From NCBI GenBank assembly GCA_963834365.1, contig CAWIBS010000032.1, positions 186,001-250,000 on the forward strand: a DNA stretch of 64,000 nt. Direction: 5' to 3'. A program made the position numbers and the translations under genes. Positions 36,391 to 46,571 of the stretch are shown piece after piece (the first letter of the stretch is position 1; each line of letters opens with the position of its first letter). This DNA comes from CAWJAP01 sp963834365 (lineage in GTDB: Bacteria > Acidobacteriota > Vicinamibacteria > Vicinamibacterales > Vicinamibacteraceae). The notes below the pieces were generated by a model. That model was not told the origin of the DNA, ran no database searches, and saw nothing but the letters and a program-made list of their open reading frames with translations.

Positions 36391-38516
36391 CGCCAGCGCT
36401 CCCGCGCCGTGCCGGTGAGCACACTGCCCGCTCCGTCTCCGATGCGCGACGTCCAGAGCCGAGGGCGGCCCGGACCGAGCCGGTGCACGACTGGCACGGG
36501 ATGTTCACGCGTCGGCTGGGGGTGCTGGCCGTCGTCCTCCTGGTGTGGGTCGCCGCCATCGAGGCCCGGCTCGTCTACCTCCAGGTGGTGGCGCACGAGG
36601 ATCTGATGGCGCGGGCCTCGCGGCAGCAGGAGGACCGCGAGATCATCCCGGCGCCGCGGGGCGACATTCGAGACCGTCACGGTCGCGTGCTCGGCATGAG
36701 CGTGCGCGGCTACGCGCTCCAGGTCACGCGGCGCCTCGTCGTCGATCCGAAGGCGACGGCCGCCCGCCTGTGCGCGGTGCTCGATGCGTGCTCCCCGGAC
36801 GAACGCCAGAAGATGGCGGCCGCGATGACCCCTGGTCCGAGCCGCTCCGGCCGCAACGCCCTGCTGCGCTACGACCTGTCGCCCGACGTCGCGGCCCGCG
36901 TCAACGCCCTCGGTGAGCCTGGCGTCCGCATCGTGGACATCCGGCGCCGGCATTACCCGAACGGCCGGCTGGCCGCGCACGTGATCGGCTTCGTCAACGC
37001 CGCCGACAACGTCGGGCAGGCGGGGATCGAGCGGGCGCTGGACGTGAAGCTCGCGGGCAAGCCAGGACGCGAGATCGCGCAGCTGACCAACCTGCGCGAT
37101 CATCCGCGCCTCGCCAGGCGGCAGCTCGAAGCCCCCGTCGCCGGGGTGGCGGTCGAAACCACGATCGACGCGACGCTGCAGTACATGGCCGAGCGCGAGC
37201 TGGCCGCGACCGTTGACGAGTTCGGGGCCGAGGGCGGAGCGGTCGTGATCATGGATCCCTGGTCAGGCGACATCCTCGCGATGGCCAACGCTCCAACCTA
37301 CGATCCGAACGAGCGTCCGGATCCGCGGAGCGACGCGCAGCAGAACCGGGCGGCCCAGCACATCTACGAGCCCGGATCCACGTTCAAGATCGTGATTGCC
37401 GCCGCCGCCCTCGAAGTGCTCCGCCTGAGCCCGTCGCGGATGTTCGACGTCAGCGCCGGCTTCATCCAGTTCGGCGCCCGCCGAATCCGTGACGATCACC
37501 GCTACGGGCAGCTGTCGTTCACCGACGTGATGGTCAAGTCGAGCAACGTCGGCGCGATCCAGATCGGGCGCGAGCTCGGCAGCGTGGAAGTGAGCCGCTG
37601 GGTGAGCCGACTGGGTTTCGGAGAGACCCTCGCCAAAGACATCCCGCACCAGCGCGCCGGGCAGGTGCGCGGGATGGCGAGCTTCGGGCCGAGCGCACTG
37701 GCGTCAGTGTCGATGGGCTACCAGGTCGGTGTCACGCCGCTGCAGATGGTGGCCGCCGTCAGCTCGATCGCCAACGGCGGTGAGCTCGTCGCGCCCCGAA
37801 TCGTCCGCGCCACCGTCGCCGGCGACGAGCGCACCGAGGTGCCGCGGCGGGTCGTCCGGCGGACGATGAACCCCGATACGGCCGCCGAGCTGACGACGAT
37901 TCTCGAGCAGGTGGTCGAGCGCGGGACCGCCACGCGCGCCCGGATCGCAGGCTACACCGTCGCCGGGAAGACGGGGACCTCCAAGAAGCTGGTGAACGGC
38001 CGCTACTCGGATTCCCTCTTCAACGCCTCCTTCGTCGGCTTCCTCCCGGCGCGCGCGCCGCGCGTCGCGATGATTGTCGTCATCGACAGTCCGCGCCGGA
38101 AGAGCTACTACGGAGGCATCGTGGCAGCCCCGCTGTTCAAACGATTGGGCGAGGCGACGCTCCGCTATCTGCGTGTGCCAGCCACGGTCGATGCCCCGCC
38201 GCCGGTCCTCGTGGCGCGTGCGGCCGCGCCGTCGGAGCCCCGACCGATCCCGGCGCATCACACCGGAGATCAGCAGACCTCCGCGATCGAGCTGGCGGTC
38301 GGCCAGGGCGTGATGCCCGACCTCCGCGGGCTGAGCGCGCGCGATGCCATGCGTGTCCTGTCGCGGCTGGGCGTTGAAACGCAGGTCAAGGGGCACGGGT
38401 TCGTCGCGCGACAGAGCCTCGACCCCGGCCAGCCGATCGCACCAGGCCGCATCTGCGCGCTGGTCCTGACACGTGATCCCGTTCCGATGGATGAAGACGC
38501 CGGCGTTCAGCCATGA
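36387..38516 (+). CDS. ftsI: Peptidoglycan D,D-transpeptidase FtsI (PBP3) with C-terminal PASTA domain
   Basis: A 709-residue class B penicillin-binding protein. A cytoplasmic segment is followed by one helix (about residues 37-58) and the dimerisation domain opening IIPAPRGDIRDRHGRVLG. The transpeptidase has the active-site serine in EPGSTFK near residue 330, SSN in VKSSNVGAIQIG near residue 384, and KTG in AGKTGTSKK near residue 527. A single PASTA-like module ends the protein (VMPDLRGLSARDAMRVLSRLG). It cross-links septal peptidoglycan with FtsW. The PASTA tail is more typical of Gram-positive and SpoVD-like proteins but also occurs in acidobacteria. The ATG overlaps the ftsL stop. Confidence 0.96.
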   Translation: MTPALPRRAGEHTARSVSDARRPEPRAARTEPVHDWHGMFTRRLGVLAVVLLVWVAAIEARLVYLQVVAHEDLMARASRQQEDREIIPAPRGDIRDRHGRVLGMSVRGYALQVTRRLVVDPKATAARLCAVLDACSPDERQKMAAAMTPGPSRSGRNALLRYDLSPDVAARVNALGEPGVRIVDIRRRHYPNGRLAAHVIGFVNAADNVGQAGIERALDVKLAGKPGREIAQLTNLRDHPRLARRQLEAPVAGVAVETTIDATLQYMAERELAATVDEFGAEGGAVVIMDPWSGDILAMANAPTYDPNERPDPRSDAQQNRAAQHIYEPGSTFKIVIAAAALEVLRLSPSRMFDVSAGFIQFGARRIRDDHRYGQLSFTDVMVKSSNVGAIQIGRELGSVEVSRWVSRLGFGETLAKDIPHQRAGQVRGMASFGPSALASVSMGYQVGVTPLQMVAAVSSIANGGELVAPRIVRATVAGDERTEVPRRVVRRTMNPDTAAELTTILEQVVERGTATRARIAGYTVAGKTGTSKKLVNGRYSDSLFNASFVGFLPARAPRVAMIVVIDSPRRKSYYGGIVAAPLFKRLGEATLRYLRVPATVDAPPPVLVARAAAPSEPRPIPAHHTGDQQTSAIELAVGQGVMPDLRGLSARDAMRVLSRLGVETQVKGHGFVARQSLDPGQPIAPGRICALVLTRDPVPMDEDAGVQP

Positions 38517-40077
38517 CCCTGGGCGTCCTACTCGAGCGCGTGGCGCTGCTCGTGCCCATCGAGCTCGGCGCACCGCTCGTCGACTCGCTTGCGCAGCGGC
38601 AGGTGAGCGGCGTCGAGTACCGACTCGCGTGCGGTCACGCCTGGCGCGATCTTCGTCGGCATGCGGGGACAGAAGGTGGACGGCGCGTCGTTCGCGCAGC
38701 AAGCAGTGGTGAAGGGTGCGCTGGCCGTCGTGAGCGAGGCCCTCACGCCCGGCCTTCCGGTGCCCTGGATTCGCGTCGCCGACAGCCACGCCGCCCTCGC
38801 CGCTTTCGCCGCCGTGTTCTACGGCCATCCGAGCGACGATTTCCTCGTCGTCGGCATCACCGGCACGAACGGCAAGACGACGACCAGCTACCTGACGGCG
38901 GCCATCTTCGACGCGGCCGGCGTCCGCTGCGGCCGTGTCGGCACCGTGTCCTACGACATCGGGGGCGAAGAGCGTGCCGCGCCCCGGACGACGCCCGAGG
39001 CGAGCGATCTCCAGCGCATGCTGCGCGAGATGGCGTCCAGCGGCTGCGGCGCGTGCGCCGCCGAGATTCTCGTCGCACGCCCTCGTGCTCAAGCGTGCCG
39101 ACTTCCTCCGGTTCGCCGCCGGGGTGTTCACCAACCTGACCCGCGACCACCTGGATTTCCACGGGGACATGTCGTCGTACTTCGCCGCGAAGCGCCGGCT
39201 GTTCGAATTGCTGCCGGCTGGCGCCCCGGCGGCGATCAACCTCGATGACCCGCACGGACGGGAGCTCGCGGCGATGCTGGGGCGCCCGGTGACCTACGGC
39301 ATCGACGAGCCCGCCGACGTCAATGCGGGGCCGTTCGAGCTGTCGATCGACGGCCTGCAGCTCGAGGTGCAGACACCGCGCGGGACGGTGCAGGTCCAGT
39401 CGAACCTCCCGGGCCGGCCCAATCTCTACAACATCCTGGCCGCGACGTCCGTTGCCGTGGCCCTCGACCTGCCGTTGCGCGCCGTCCAGCAGGGCATTGC
39501 CCGCGTCACGCACGTGCCCGGACGGTTCGAGCTGGTGTCGCAGCGAGACGACGACGTCCGGGTCCTGGTTGACTACGCGCACACCGACGACGCGCTCAGA
39601 AACCTGCTGGAGACGCTCCGCCCGATGGCACGGGGGCGGCTGATCACGGTGTTCGGCTGCGGCGGCGACCGCGATCGCAGCAAGCGCCCGCTGATGGGGG
39701 CGGTGGCCGCCCGGCTGAGCGATCTCGTCGTCCTCACCTCCGACAACCCGCGATCGGAGGATCCGGCGGCCATCATCGAGGACATCAAGCGCGGCATCGT
39801 GCCGCCGAACGACCGGCCGAGCGTGCACCAGGGGCAGGTGCTCCCGCCGATTCCGGTGACGCCGCTGGTGGCCCTCGTGGATCGCGAAGCGGCGATCGCG
39901 CACGCCGTACGCGAGGCACGCGCGGGCGACGTGGTGCTCATCGCGGGCAAGGGGCACGAGAAGTACCAGGTCATCGGCGAGCGGCAGTTGGCCTTCGACG
40001 ACGTGGAGGTCGCGAAACGAGCGCTGCAGACGCGGCGATCCAGACCAACGACGGGCGTGGGCCGGTTCGATGACTGA
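38513..40077 (+). CDS. murE: UDP-MurNAc-tripeptide synthetase MurE, two frameshifts
   Basis: About 520 residues after correction. The N-domain has the DSRAVTPGAIFVGMRGQKVDG motif, which is reached only after removing one C near 38615. The ATP site is GITGTNGKTTTSYL, SSHALVLKRADFL follows a second break near 39073 (one extra T), and TRDHLDFHG and the carbamylated lysine region AAKRRLFE come next. VDYAHTDDALRNLLETL is the C-domain entry, and SDNPRSEDP is the DNPR motif that selects meso-diaminopimelate. It adds the third residue of the stem peptide in the cytoplasm. Two frameshifts in an essential gene point to sequence error, not decay. Confidence 0.93.
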
Positions 40078-41497
40078 GATGCCCGTCACCCTGACGGCGG
40101 GAGAGATCGCGCACGCCACCGGCGGCCGACTGGCACACGGCGAGGCGGGACGCCGGTTCGACGTGTTCGGCATCGATTCGCGCGCCCTGGTCGCCGGTCA
40201 GCTGTTCTTCGCCATCGTCGGCGCCCGGCTGGACGGCCACGCGTTCGTCGCCGAGGCGATCGCGCGCGGAGCCGGCGGGGTCGTCGTCGCTGTCGGACGC
40301 GGGCCCCTGCTCGATGACGGCCGCGACCGCCAAACCGTGGTCATCGAGGTCGACGACACGACCCGGGCCCTGCAACACGCAGGACGCGAAGTGCGTCGGC
40401 GCGTCGCCCCCCGCGTCGTCGCCATCACGGGCTCGGCCGGCAAGACGACGACGAAGGACGTCACCGCGACGTTTCTGTCGCTGGAGCACGAGACCTTCCG
40501 CAACCGCGGCAACCTGAACAATCACATCGGCCTGCCGCTGTCCCTCTTCGAGATGGGTCGGCTGCACACCGCGCCGGCATTCGCCGTCGTCGAGCTCGGC
40601 ATGAGCGCGCCGGGCGAGATCCGCACCCTGGTGCACGTCGCCGAGCCCGAGGTGCGGGTGTGGACGAACGTCGCCGAGGCGCACCTGGCGCAGTTCGCGT
40701 CGGTCGAGGCGATCGCCGACGCCAAGGCCGAGATCCTCGAGGATGCCGCCGCCGACACGCTGCTGGTCGCCAACGCGGGGGATCACCGCGTGATCGCGCG
40801 GGCAGCGCGATTTCACGGGCGCGTCCGCACGTTCGGCCTCGAGGAGCAGGCGGACGTCATGGCGGGCTCGATCGAAGCCCGAGGTCTCGCCGGCATGGCC
40901 GCCGACGTGACGACGCCCGACGGCCGGATCCGGCTCGAGACGCCGCTCGCCGGCCGCGGCAACCTCGCCAACGTGCTCGCGGCAATCGCGGTCGGCCTCG
41001 ACGCCGGTGTGCCGCTCGATCGCATGGCGGAGCAGGCGCGGACGCTGAGGCCGCCGGCTCACCGCGGCGAAGTCCGCACGCTGGCGTCGGGCGCGACGCT
41101 CTTCGACGATGCCTACAACGCCAACCCGCTCGCGGTCGCACGCGCGCTCGAGGTGCTGAGCGCGGATGCCGGCGCGACCCGGCGCGTGGCGGTGCTCGGC
41201 GAGATGCTCGAGCTCGGCGCCGCATCCCCGGCGCTGCACGCGCGGTGCGGCGAAGCGGCGGCGCGCGCCGGCGTAACGGTGCTGGTCACGGTCGGCGGGC
41301 CGGCGGCGCGGGCCCTCGGCGACGCCGCGATCGCGGCCGGCATCCCGGCCGCGAACGTGCAGCACGTGGAGACGAGCGACGAAGCCGCGACGCTCGTCGG
41401 CGCGATCGTGCGCGCGGGCGACCTCGTCCTGGTGAAGGGCTCCCGCGGCGTGCACCTCGAGCGCGTCGTGGACGCGCTCACCGAGGCGGGCGGCTGA
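40070..41497 (+). CDS. murF: UDP-MurNAc-tripeptide:D-Ala-D-Ala ligase MurF
   Basis: A 475-residue Mur ligase. The N-domain has FGIDSRALVAGQLFFAI; the ATP loop is AITGSAGKTTTKD near residue 118; then NNHIGLPLSLFEM, ELGMSAPGEI, and NVAEAHLAQFASVEAIADAK with the family lysine. The C-domain has DDAYNANPLAV and VAVLGEMLELG, both strongly conserved in MurF. It completes UDP-MurNAc-pentapeptide. The start at 40070 overlaps the murE end by 8 bases, and the stop overlaps the mraY ATG as TGATG, so translation is probably coupled along the operon. Confidence 0.97.
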   Translation: MTEMPVTLTAGEIAHATGGRLAHGEAGRRFDVFGIDSRALVAGQLFFAIVGARLDGHAFVAEAIARGAGGVVVAVGRGPLLDDGRDRQTVVIEVDDTTRALQHAGREVRRRVAPRVVAITGSAGKTTTKDVTATFLSLEHETFRNRGNLNNHIGLPLSLFEMGRLHTAPAFAVVELGMSAPGEIRTLVHVAEPEVRVWTNVAEAHLAQFASVEAIADAKAEILEDAAADTLLVANAGDHRVIARAARFHGRVRTFGLEEQADVMAGSIEARGLAGMAADVTTPDGRIRLETPLAGRGNLANVLAAIAVGLDAGVPLDRMAEQARTLRPPAHRGEVRTLASGATLFDDAYNANPLAVARALEVLSADAGATRRVAVLGEMLELGAASPALHARCGEAAARAGVTVLVTVGGPAARALGDAAIAAGIPAANVQHVETSDEAATLVGAIVRAGDLVLVKGSRGVHLERVVDALTEAGG

Positions 41498-42582
41498 TGC
41501 TGTATCACCTGCTCGCCTCGCTCGTCGGCTACATCTCGGCGCTGAACGTGACGCGCTACATCACGTTCCGCACCGCCGCGGCGAGCATCACCGCCATGGT
41601 GATCAGCCTGATCATCGGGCCGATTCTGATCCGGCGCCTGAAGGAGTTCCAGTTCGGGCAGGTGATCCGGCCCGACGGCCCGGCGAGCCATCGTCCCAAG
41701 GCCGGGACGCCGACGATGGGCGGCCTGCTGATTCTGGCGGCCGCGATCATCCCGACGCTGTTGTGGGCGGACCTGACGAACGTCTATGTCTGGGTCGCCG
41801 TCGTCTCGACGACCCTGTTCGGGCTCATCGGCTTTCTCGACGACTACCTGAAGATCTCGCGCGGCAGCCATCACGGGCTCTTGCCGCGCTACAAGATGGG
41901 CGGGCAGATTGCGGTCGGGTTCGGCGTCGGCGTGACGCTGCTGGTCCTGGCGCGCTACGACCTCTACAACACGCGGCTGATCTTCCCGTTCTTCAAACAG
42001 CTCATTCCCGATCTCGGCTGGTTCTACGCCGCGTTCGCCACGCTGGTGCTCGTCAGCTCCTCGAACGCGGTGAACCTCACCGACGGCCTCGACGGGCTGG
42101 CGATCAGCGCCTTCGCGGTCGCGGCGGCGGCGTACACCGCGCTCGCCTACGTCACCGGCCACCGCGTGTTCGCAGAGTACCTGCTGATCGTGCGCTTCGC
42201 GCCGGCGGCGGAGCTCACCGTGTTCTGCGGCGCCCTGGTCGGCGCCAGCCTCGGCTTCCTCTGGTTCAACTCGTATCCGGCCGAAGTGTTCATGGGCGAC
42301 GTCGGCTCGCTCGCGCTCGGCGGCGCGCTCGGCACGGTGGCGCTGCTGACCAAGCAGGAGCTGCTCCTGCCGCTGGTCGGCGGCCTGTTCGTGCTCGAGG
42401 CGCTGTCGGTGATCATCCAGGTCGCCTCCTTCAAGCTGACGGGCCAGCGCGTGTTCCGCATGGCGCCGCTCCATCACCACTTCGAGCTGGTGGGCTGGAG
42501 CGAGCCCAAGGTGATTTTCCGCTTCTTGATTGTCGCGATCGTCTTTGCGCTGTGCAGCCTGGCAACGCTGAAGCTGCGATGA
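41497..42582 (+). CDS. mraY: Phospho-MurNAc-pentapeptide-transferase MraY
   Basis: A 361-residue, ten-helix membrane enzyme. The start ATG 41497 gives MLYHLLASLVGYISALNVTR. Key motifs are GTPTMGGLLI, the metal-binding FLDDYLKI, SSNAVNLTDGLDGLA, FMGDVGSLALGG and MAPLHHHFE, the latter being the HHH loop characteristic of MraY. It moves phospho-MurNAc-pentapeptide onto undecaprenyl phosphate to make lipid I. The frame is intact, the start overlaps the murF stop and the stop overlaps the murD start. Confidence 0.98.
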   Translation: MLYHLLASLVGYISALNVTRYITFRTAAASITAMVISLIIGPILIRRLKEFQFGQVIRPDGPASHRPKAGTPTMGGLLILAAAIIPTLLWADLTNVYVWVAVVSTTLFGLIGFLDDYLKISRGSHHGLLPRYKMGGQIAVGFGVGVTLLVLARYDLYNTRLIFPFFKQLIPDLGWFYAAFATLVLVSSSNAVNLTDGLDGLAISAFAVAAAAYTALAYVTGHRVFAEYLLIVRFAPAAELTVFCGALVGASLGFLWFNSYPAEVFMGDVGSLALGGALGTVALLTKQELLLPLVGGLFVLEALSVIIQVASFKLTGQRVFRMAPLHHHFELVGWSEPKVIFRFLIVAIVFALCSLATLKLR

Positions 42583-43961
42583 GCGCTGCACGGTTCGGTG
42601 TCGAGGGGCGGCGGGTGGTGGTCGTGGGTGGGGCGCGCAGCGGGGTCGCCGCGGCGGAACTGCTGGTCGCACGGGGAGCGAGCGTGGTGCTGACGGACGT
42701 CAAACGGGACTTCGAGGGAGCGGGCGCGCTGCGCCGGCTCGGCGTCGTCCTCGAGCTCGGGGGCCACCGTCGGGCGACGCTGGTCGACGCCGACCTGGTC
42801 GTGCTCAGTCCCGGCGTGTCACCGCGGCAGCCGGACGTCGTCGCCGCGCGCGAGGCCGACGTGCCCGTGATCGGCGAGCTCGAGCTCGCGTCGCGCTGGA
42901 TCGACGGCCGCATCGTCGCCATTACGGGCACCAAAGGCAAGTCGACCACCGCCACACTGGCGGGCCGGATGCTGGAGGAAGGCGGGTTCGCAGTGAAGGT
43001 CGGCGGCAACATCGGGGTTCCCCTCAGTGCGCAGGTCGCCGGGTCCGACGCCGCGACGATTCACGTCGTCGAGGCGAGCAGCTTCCAGCTCGAGATGACC
43101 GAGACCTTCAGGCCCTGGATTGCCGTGCTGTTGAACCTGTCGGCAGACCACCTGGATCGGCACGCCAACGTGCAGGAGTACGCGGAGGCCAAGTCGCGCA
43201 TCTTCGCCAACCAGCGCAGCGACGACTGGGCCGTCGTCAACATGGACGACGAGGGTGCCCGCGCGGCGGCCCGGGGCGCGCGGGCGAGGACGCTCGCGCT
43301 CAGCCCGACGGCGACCGCGCGCGAGGGGGTCGTCGTGACCGCCGAGGCCGTCGTCCGGCGCGAGGCCGATCGGGAGCGCGTGCTCGTGCCCCTGGTGGCG
43401 GTGCGCCTCATCGGGCGCCATCTGCTAATGGACGTGGCGGCGGCGGCGGCGATTGCCGATCTGGCCGGAGTGACCTCGGAAGCGATGACGCGCGCGGTCC
43501 AGGGATTCACCGGGCTCGAGCATGCGCTCGAGCAGATCGGCGAGATCCAGGGCGTCCGCTTCGTCAACGACTCCAAGGCCACCAACGTCGAGGCCGCCGA
43601 GCGGGCGATCGAGAGCTTCGACCGCGGTCTCGTCGTGATCCTCGGCGGACGCTTCAAGGGCGGCGATCCGTCGCGCCTGCGGGGGCCGCTGGCGGCGCGC
43701 GGGGCCACGGCGATCGTCATCGGCGAGGCGCGTCCGCTGTTCCACGAAGCGCTGGCGGACGTCGTCAGCGTGCGCGATGCCTCGTCGATGGACGAAGCCG
43801 TGCGGATGGCCTACACGCTGGCGCCCAGGGGCGGCATCGTGCTGCTCGCCCCGGCGTGCGCGAGCTTCGACATGTTCACCGACTACGCCGCGCGTGGCCG
43901 GGCGTTCAAGCAGGCGTTCGTGCGGTTGTCGCACGAGATGCGGGGGATTCGCGAGCAGTGA
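42579..43961 (+). CDS. murD: UDP-MurNAc-L-alanine:D-glutamate ligase MurD
   Basis: A 460-residue Mur ligase. The N-terminal Rossmann-like domain opens VVVVGGARSGVAAAELL and has LSPGVSPRQP. The ATP loop is VAITGTKGKSTTATL near residue 112. GGNIGVPL, EASSFQLE, NLSADHLDRHANVQEY and the C-domain FVNDSKATNVEAAERAIES and LLAPACASFDMFTDYAARG follow, all diagnostic of MurD. It adds D-Glu to UDP-MurNAc-L-Ala. The ATG overlaps the mraY stop as ATGA. Its stop is followed by a 324-base spacer with an inverted-repeat element and a heptamer array. Confidence 0.97.
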   Translation: MSAARFGVEGRRVVVVGGARSGVAAAELLVARGASVVLTDVKRDFEGAGALRRLGVVLELGGHRRATLVDADLVVLSPGVSPRQPDVVAAREADVPVIGELELASRWIDGRIVAITGTKGKSTTATLAGRMLEEGGFAVKVGGNIGVPLSAQVAGSDAATIHVVEASSFQLEMTETFRPWIAVLLNLSADHLDRHANVQEYAEAKSRIFANQRSDDWAVVNMDDEGARAAARGARARTLALSPTATAREGVVVTAEAVVRREADRERVLVPLVAVRLIGRHLLMDVAAAAAIADLAGVTSEAMTRAVQGFTGLEHALEQIGEIQGVRFVNDSKATNVEAAERAIESFDRGLVVILGGRFKGGDPSRLRGPLAARGATAIVIGEARPLFHEALADVVSVRDASSMDEAVRMAYTLAPRGGIVLLAPACASFDMFTDYAARGRAFKQAFVRLSHEMRGIREQ

Positions 43962-44065
43962 GCAGTCATCAGCCAGACCGGGCGGCGAGGAGCCGGCCGC
44001 TGGGAACGCAGGCTGCCCCGGCCTGCGAGGCTGGTGTCTTCGTCCTCGGACGGGCTGATGACTGC
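43962..44065. repeat. Palindrome-bounded element after murD
   Basis: A perfect 13-base inverted repeat, GCAGTCATCAGCC (43962-43974) and GGCTGATGACTGC (44053-44065), bounds a GC-rich core that has a second stem, CGCAGGC with GCCTGCG. It begins right after the murD stop. It could act as a terminator or processing site inside the dcw operon, or be a small mobile palindrome. Confidence 0.6.
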
Positions 44066-44069
44066 TGAC

Positions 44070-44285
44070 CGCTCGCGTACAGCTAGCAGTGACGAGCTAC
44101 GAGTTACCAGCTGCCTGAGTCTGGCGGTCGCTGGTCGCGGTAGTTGGTCGTTGGTCACTTCGGTTGGTCACTGGTAGCTGGTCGCTGGTCGCTGGTCACC
44201 TGGTTCGTCACTGGTCGTTGCCCGTCCCTGGTAGTTGCTCGTCACTGGTCGTTGGTCATTGGTAGCTGGTCATTGGTAGCTGGTC
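44070..44285. repeat. Heptamer array between murD and ftsW
   Basis: Repeats of GGTCGCT, GGTCGTT, GGTCACT, GGTAGCT and GGTCATT, the reverse complements of words in the array at 24646, run up to the ftsW start. The last unit GGTC is followed directly by the ATG at 44286. Some units are separated by 2-6 extra bases, but the 7-base phase returns. Confidence 0.9.
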
Positions 44286-45410
44286 ATGGGCCGAACCCTG
44301 AAGTCAGACCGCGTGCTGTTCCTCGCCGTGCTCGGCCTCGTGTGCGTGAGCGCCGTCATGGTGTGCAGCGCGTCGGCTGCGGCGGCGCTCGAGAAGAACT
44401 GGGACCTGACCCGCTTCCTGTTCAAGCAGGTGACGTGGGTCGCGGTCGGATTCCTGCTGCTCGGCGGCGCCATGCGCGTCAACTACCGCAGCTACCGCCA
44501 GCCGTTCGTCATCTGGACGGCGCTCGCCATGATCGTCGCGGCGCTGCTGCTGGTGCTGCTCGTCGCGCCGACCATCAACGGCAGCCGGCGGTGGTTCGGC
44601 ATCGGCGGCATCGGCGTCCAGCCGTCCGAGTTCGCGAAGCTGGCGGTCGTGCTCTTCATCGCCGACCTGCTGGCCCGGCGCATGGCGCGCGTCAACGAGG
44701 CATCGGCGGTCATCCTCCCGGTCGGGATCGTGCTCGGCGGCATTGTCGGTTTGATCCTGCTGCAACCGGATCTCGGCACGCCCGTGTTCCTCGTCCTGGT
44801 GAGCGCAATGATGATCTTCTCGGCGGGCCTCGGCTACCGATACGTCGTCGGCGTCGCGGTGGTCGTGCTGCCGATGCTCGTGGCCCTGATCACGCTGTCG
44901 CACCGGCGGGCGGAGCTGATGGAGCGGGTGATGGCGTGGTGGGATCCGTGGCGCGATCCGCTGGGCGGCGGATTCCAGGTGATCCAGTCCTTCATCGCGG
45001 TCGGGTCGGGCGGTCTCACGGGGCGCGGCTTCATGCAGGGGCAGCAGAAGATCGGCTTCCTGCCGGAGTCGCAGACCGACTTCATCTTCGCCGTCATCGC
45101 CGAGGAGTTCGGCCTCGTCGGCGCGACGCTCGTGCTCGTGCTGTTCCTCATCATCGCGTGGCGCGGCTACCAGGTGGCCCTGACCATGCCCGAGGAGTAC
45201 GGCGCGTTCCTGGCGCTCGGCCTGACGGCGCTGGTCGTCGTCCAGGGCCTGTTCAACGTCAGCGTGGTGCTCGGGATTCTGCCGAACAAGGGCCTGCCGC
45301 TGCCGTTTGTGAGCGCCGGCGGCTCGTCGATGCTCGTGAGCATGCTGGCGATGGGCATGCTCCTCAACCTGTCGCAGCACACCGGACCCAGGGTCCGGAT
45401 GGCGGCCTGA
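44286..45410 (+). CDS. ftsW: Septal peptidoglycan polymerase FtsW
   Basis: A 374-residue SEDS protein with ten hydrophobic segments. Motifs include NGSRRWFGIGGIGVQPSEFAKLA, LLQPDLGTPVFL, the loop WWDPWRDPLGGGFQVIQSFIAVGSGGLTGRGF with the catalytic Asp region, GFLPESQTDFIFAVIAEEFG, and LPLPFVSAGGSSM near the end. FtsW polymerises lipid II at the septum with FtsI. The ATG follows directly on the heptamer array, which offers only weak purine-rich units as a ribosome site; a downstream in-frame start is possible but would cut into the conserved N-terminus. Confidence 0.96.
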   Translation: MGRTLKSDRVLFLAVLGLVCVSAVMVCSASAAAALEKNWDLTRFLFKQVTWVAVGFLLLGGAMRVNYRSYRQPFVIWTALAMIVAALLLVLLVAPTINGSRRWFGIGGIGVQPSEFAKLAVVLFIADLLARRMARVNEASAVILPVGIVLGGIVGLILLQPDLGTPVFLVLVSAMMIFSAGLGYRYVVGVAVVVLPMLVALITLSHRRAELMERVMAWWDPWRDPLGGGFQVIQSFIAVGSGGLTGRGFMQGQQKIGFLPESQTDFIFAVIAEEFGLVGATLVLVLFLIIAWRGYQVALTMPEEYGAFLALGLTALVVVQGLFNVSVVLGILPNKGLPLPFVSAGGSSMLVSMLAMGMLLNLSQHTGPRVRMAA

Positions 45411-45448
45411 CGTGGATGGCTTCGCCTGGAGGACCGGGCCGGACCTCG

Positions 45449-46571
45449 ATGGTGATGACGCGCGAGTCGATCCGCACCGCCTCGCCGCTGCGGGTGGTGA
45501 TTGCCGGCGGGGGGACCGGAGGCCACCTGTTCCCCGGCCTGGCGATTGCGCGGCACCTCGTCGAGCGTGCACCGGGAGCGATCGTCACCTTCGCCGGCAC
45601 GACCCGGGGAATCGAGGCGCGTGCTGTCCCGCGGGCCGGGTTCGAGCTGGACACGATTCGCAGCCTGGGCCTGAAGGGCAAGTCGATCGTGCCGCTCGTT
45701 CGTGGCATGGCGACCCTGCCGGCGAGCGCGATCGACGCCTGGCGTGTCGTCTCGCGGCGGCGTCCCCACATCGTCGTCGGCGTCGGCGGCTACAGCTCGG
45801 GACCGGTGGCGGTGATGGCGTGGCTCCATGGCATCCCGGTGCTGCTGCACGAGCAGAACGCACAACCTGGGCTCACCAATCGATGGCTCGGACGCTTCGC
45901 CCGGGCCGTCGCGGTCACCTTCGAAGGCACCGCGCCGCAGTTCGGCTCGAAGGCCTTCGTCAGCGGGAACCCGGTTCGCCCCCAGTTCCTGCAGCCGGAG
46001 CCCGAAACGGCAGGGGCGAGAAAGGTGCTGATCTTTGGCGGCTCCCAGGGCGCGCACGCGATCAACGTGGCCGTGGTGGAAGCAGCGTCCCAGCTGGCGC
46101 AGGCTCACCCTCCTCTCGTCGTCACGCACCAGACGGGAGAAGGCGACGTGGGGCTGGTGCGCGAGGGCCTCGAGCGGGCCGGATTGCGCGCTCGGGTGGA
46201 ACCCTTCATCGAGGACATGGACGCGGCGATGAGGGACGCGAACGTGATCGTGTGCCGCGCCGGATCGACGACGCTCGCGGAGCTCGCGGCAGTGGGGCGT
46301 GCGGCGCTGCTGGTGCCGCTGCCGACGGCGACCGACGATCACCAGCGGGTCAACGCCCGGGCGCTCGTCGAGGCAGGCGCGGCGGAGATGCTCGACCAGC
46401 GCGACCTGACGGGCGTCATCGCTGGCGGCGCGCGTGATCGCGCTGGCCGACGATGCCGATCGCCGGCAACGCCTCGCGGCGGCGATCAAGGGATTTGCAA
46501 GACCCGAGGCGGCCCGGGTCATCGTGGACCGCATGCTCGAGCTCGCGAAGGCCAAGACGAATGGCGAGTGA
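45449..46571 (+). CDS. murG: Lipid II synthase MurG (UDP-GlcNAc transferase), one frameshift
   Basis: About 373 residues. VVIAGGGTGGHLFPGLAIA is the first glycine loop and VVGVGGYSSGPVAV the second. HEQNAQPGLTNR, SGNPVRP, LIFGGSQGAHAINVAV and the donor-binding CRAGSTTLAELAAVG with PLPTATDDHQRVNA are all diagnostic. The frame breaks near 46422; removing one A gives AARVIALADDADRRQRLAAAIKGF and the natural end LAKAKTNGE with a stop at 46569-46571, inside the following heptamer array. The start is ambiguous between ATG 45416, 45449 and 45455. MurG makes lipid II on the inner leaflet. Confidence 0.95.

Noticed and set aside
38513..39139. Programmed frameshifting or split MurE
   Set aside because: No slippery heptamer is evident at the break, both breaks are extra single bases, and similar breaks are scattered through unrelated genes.
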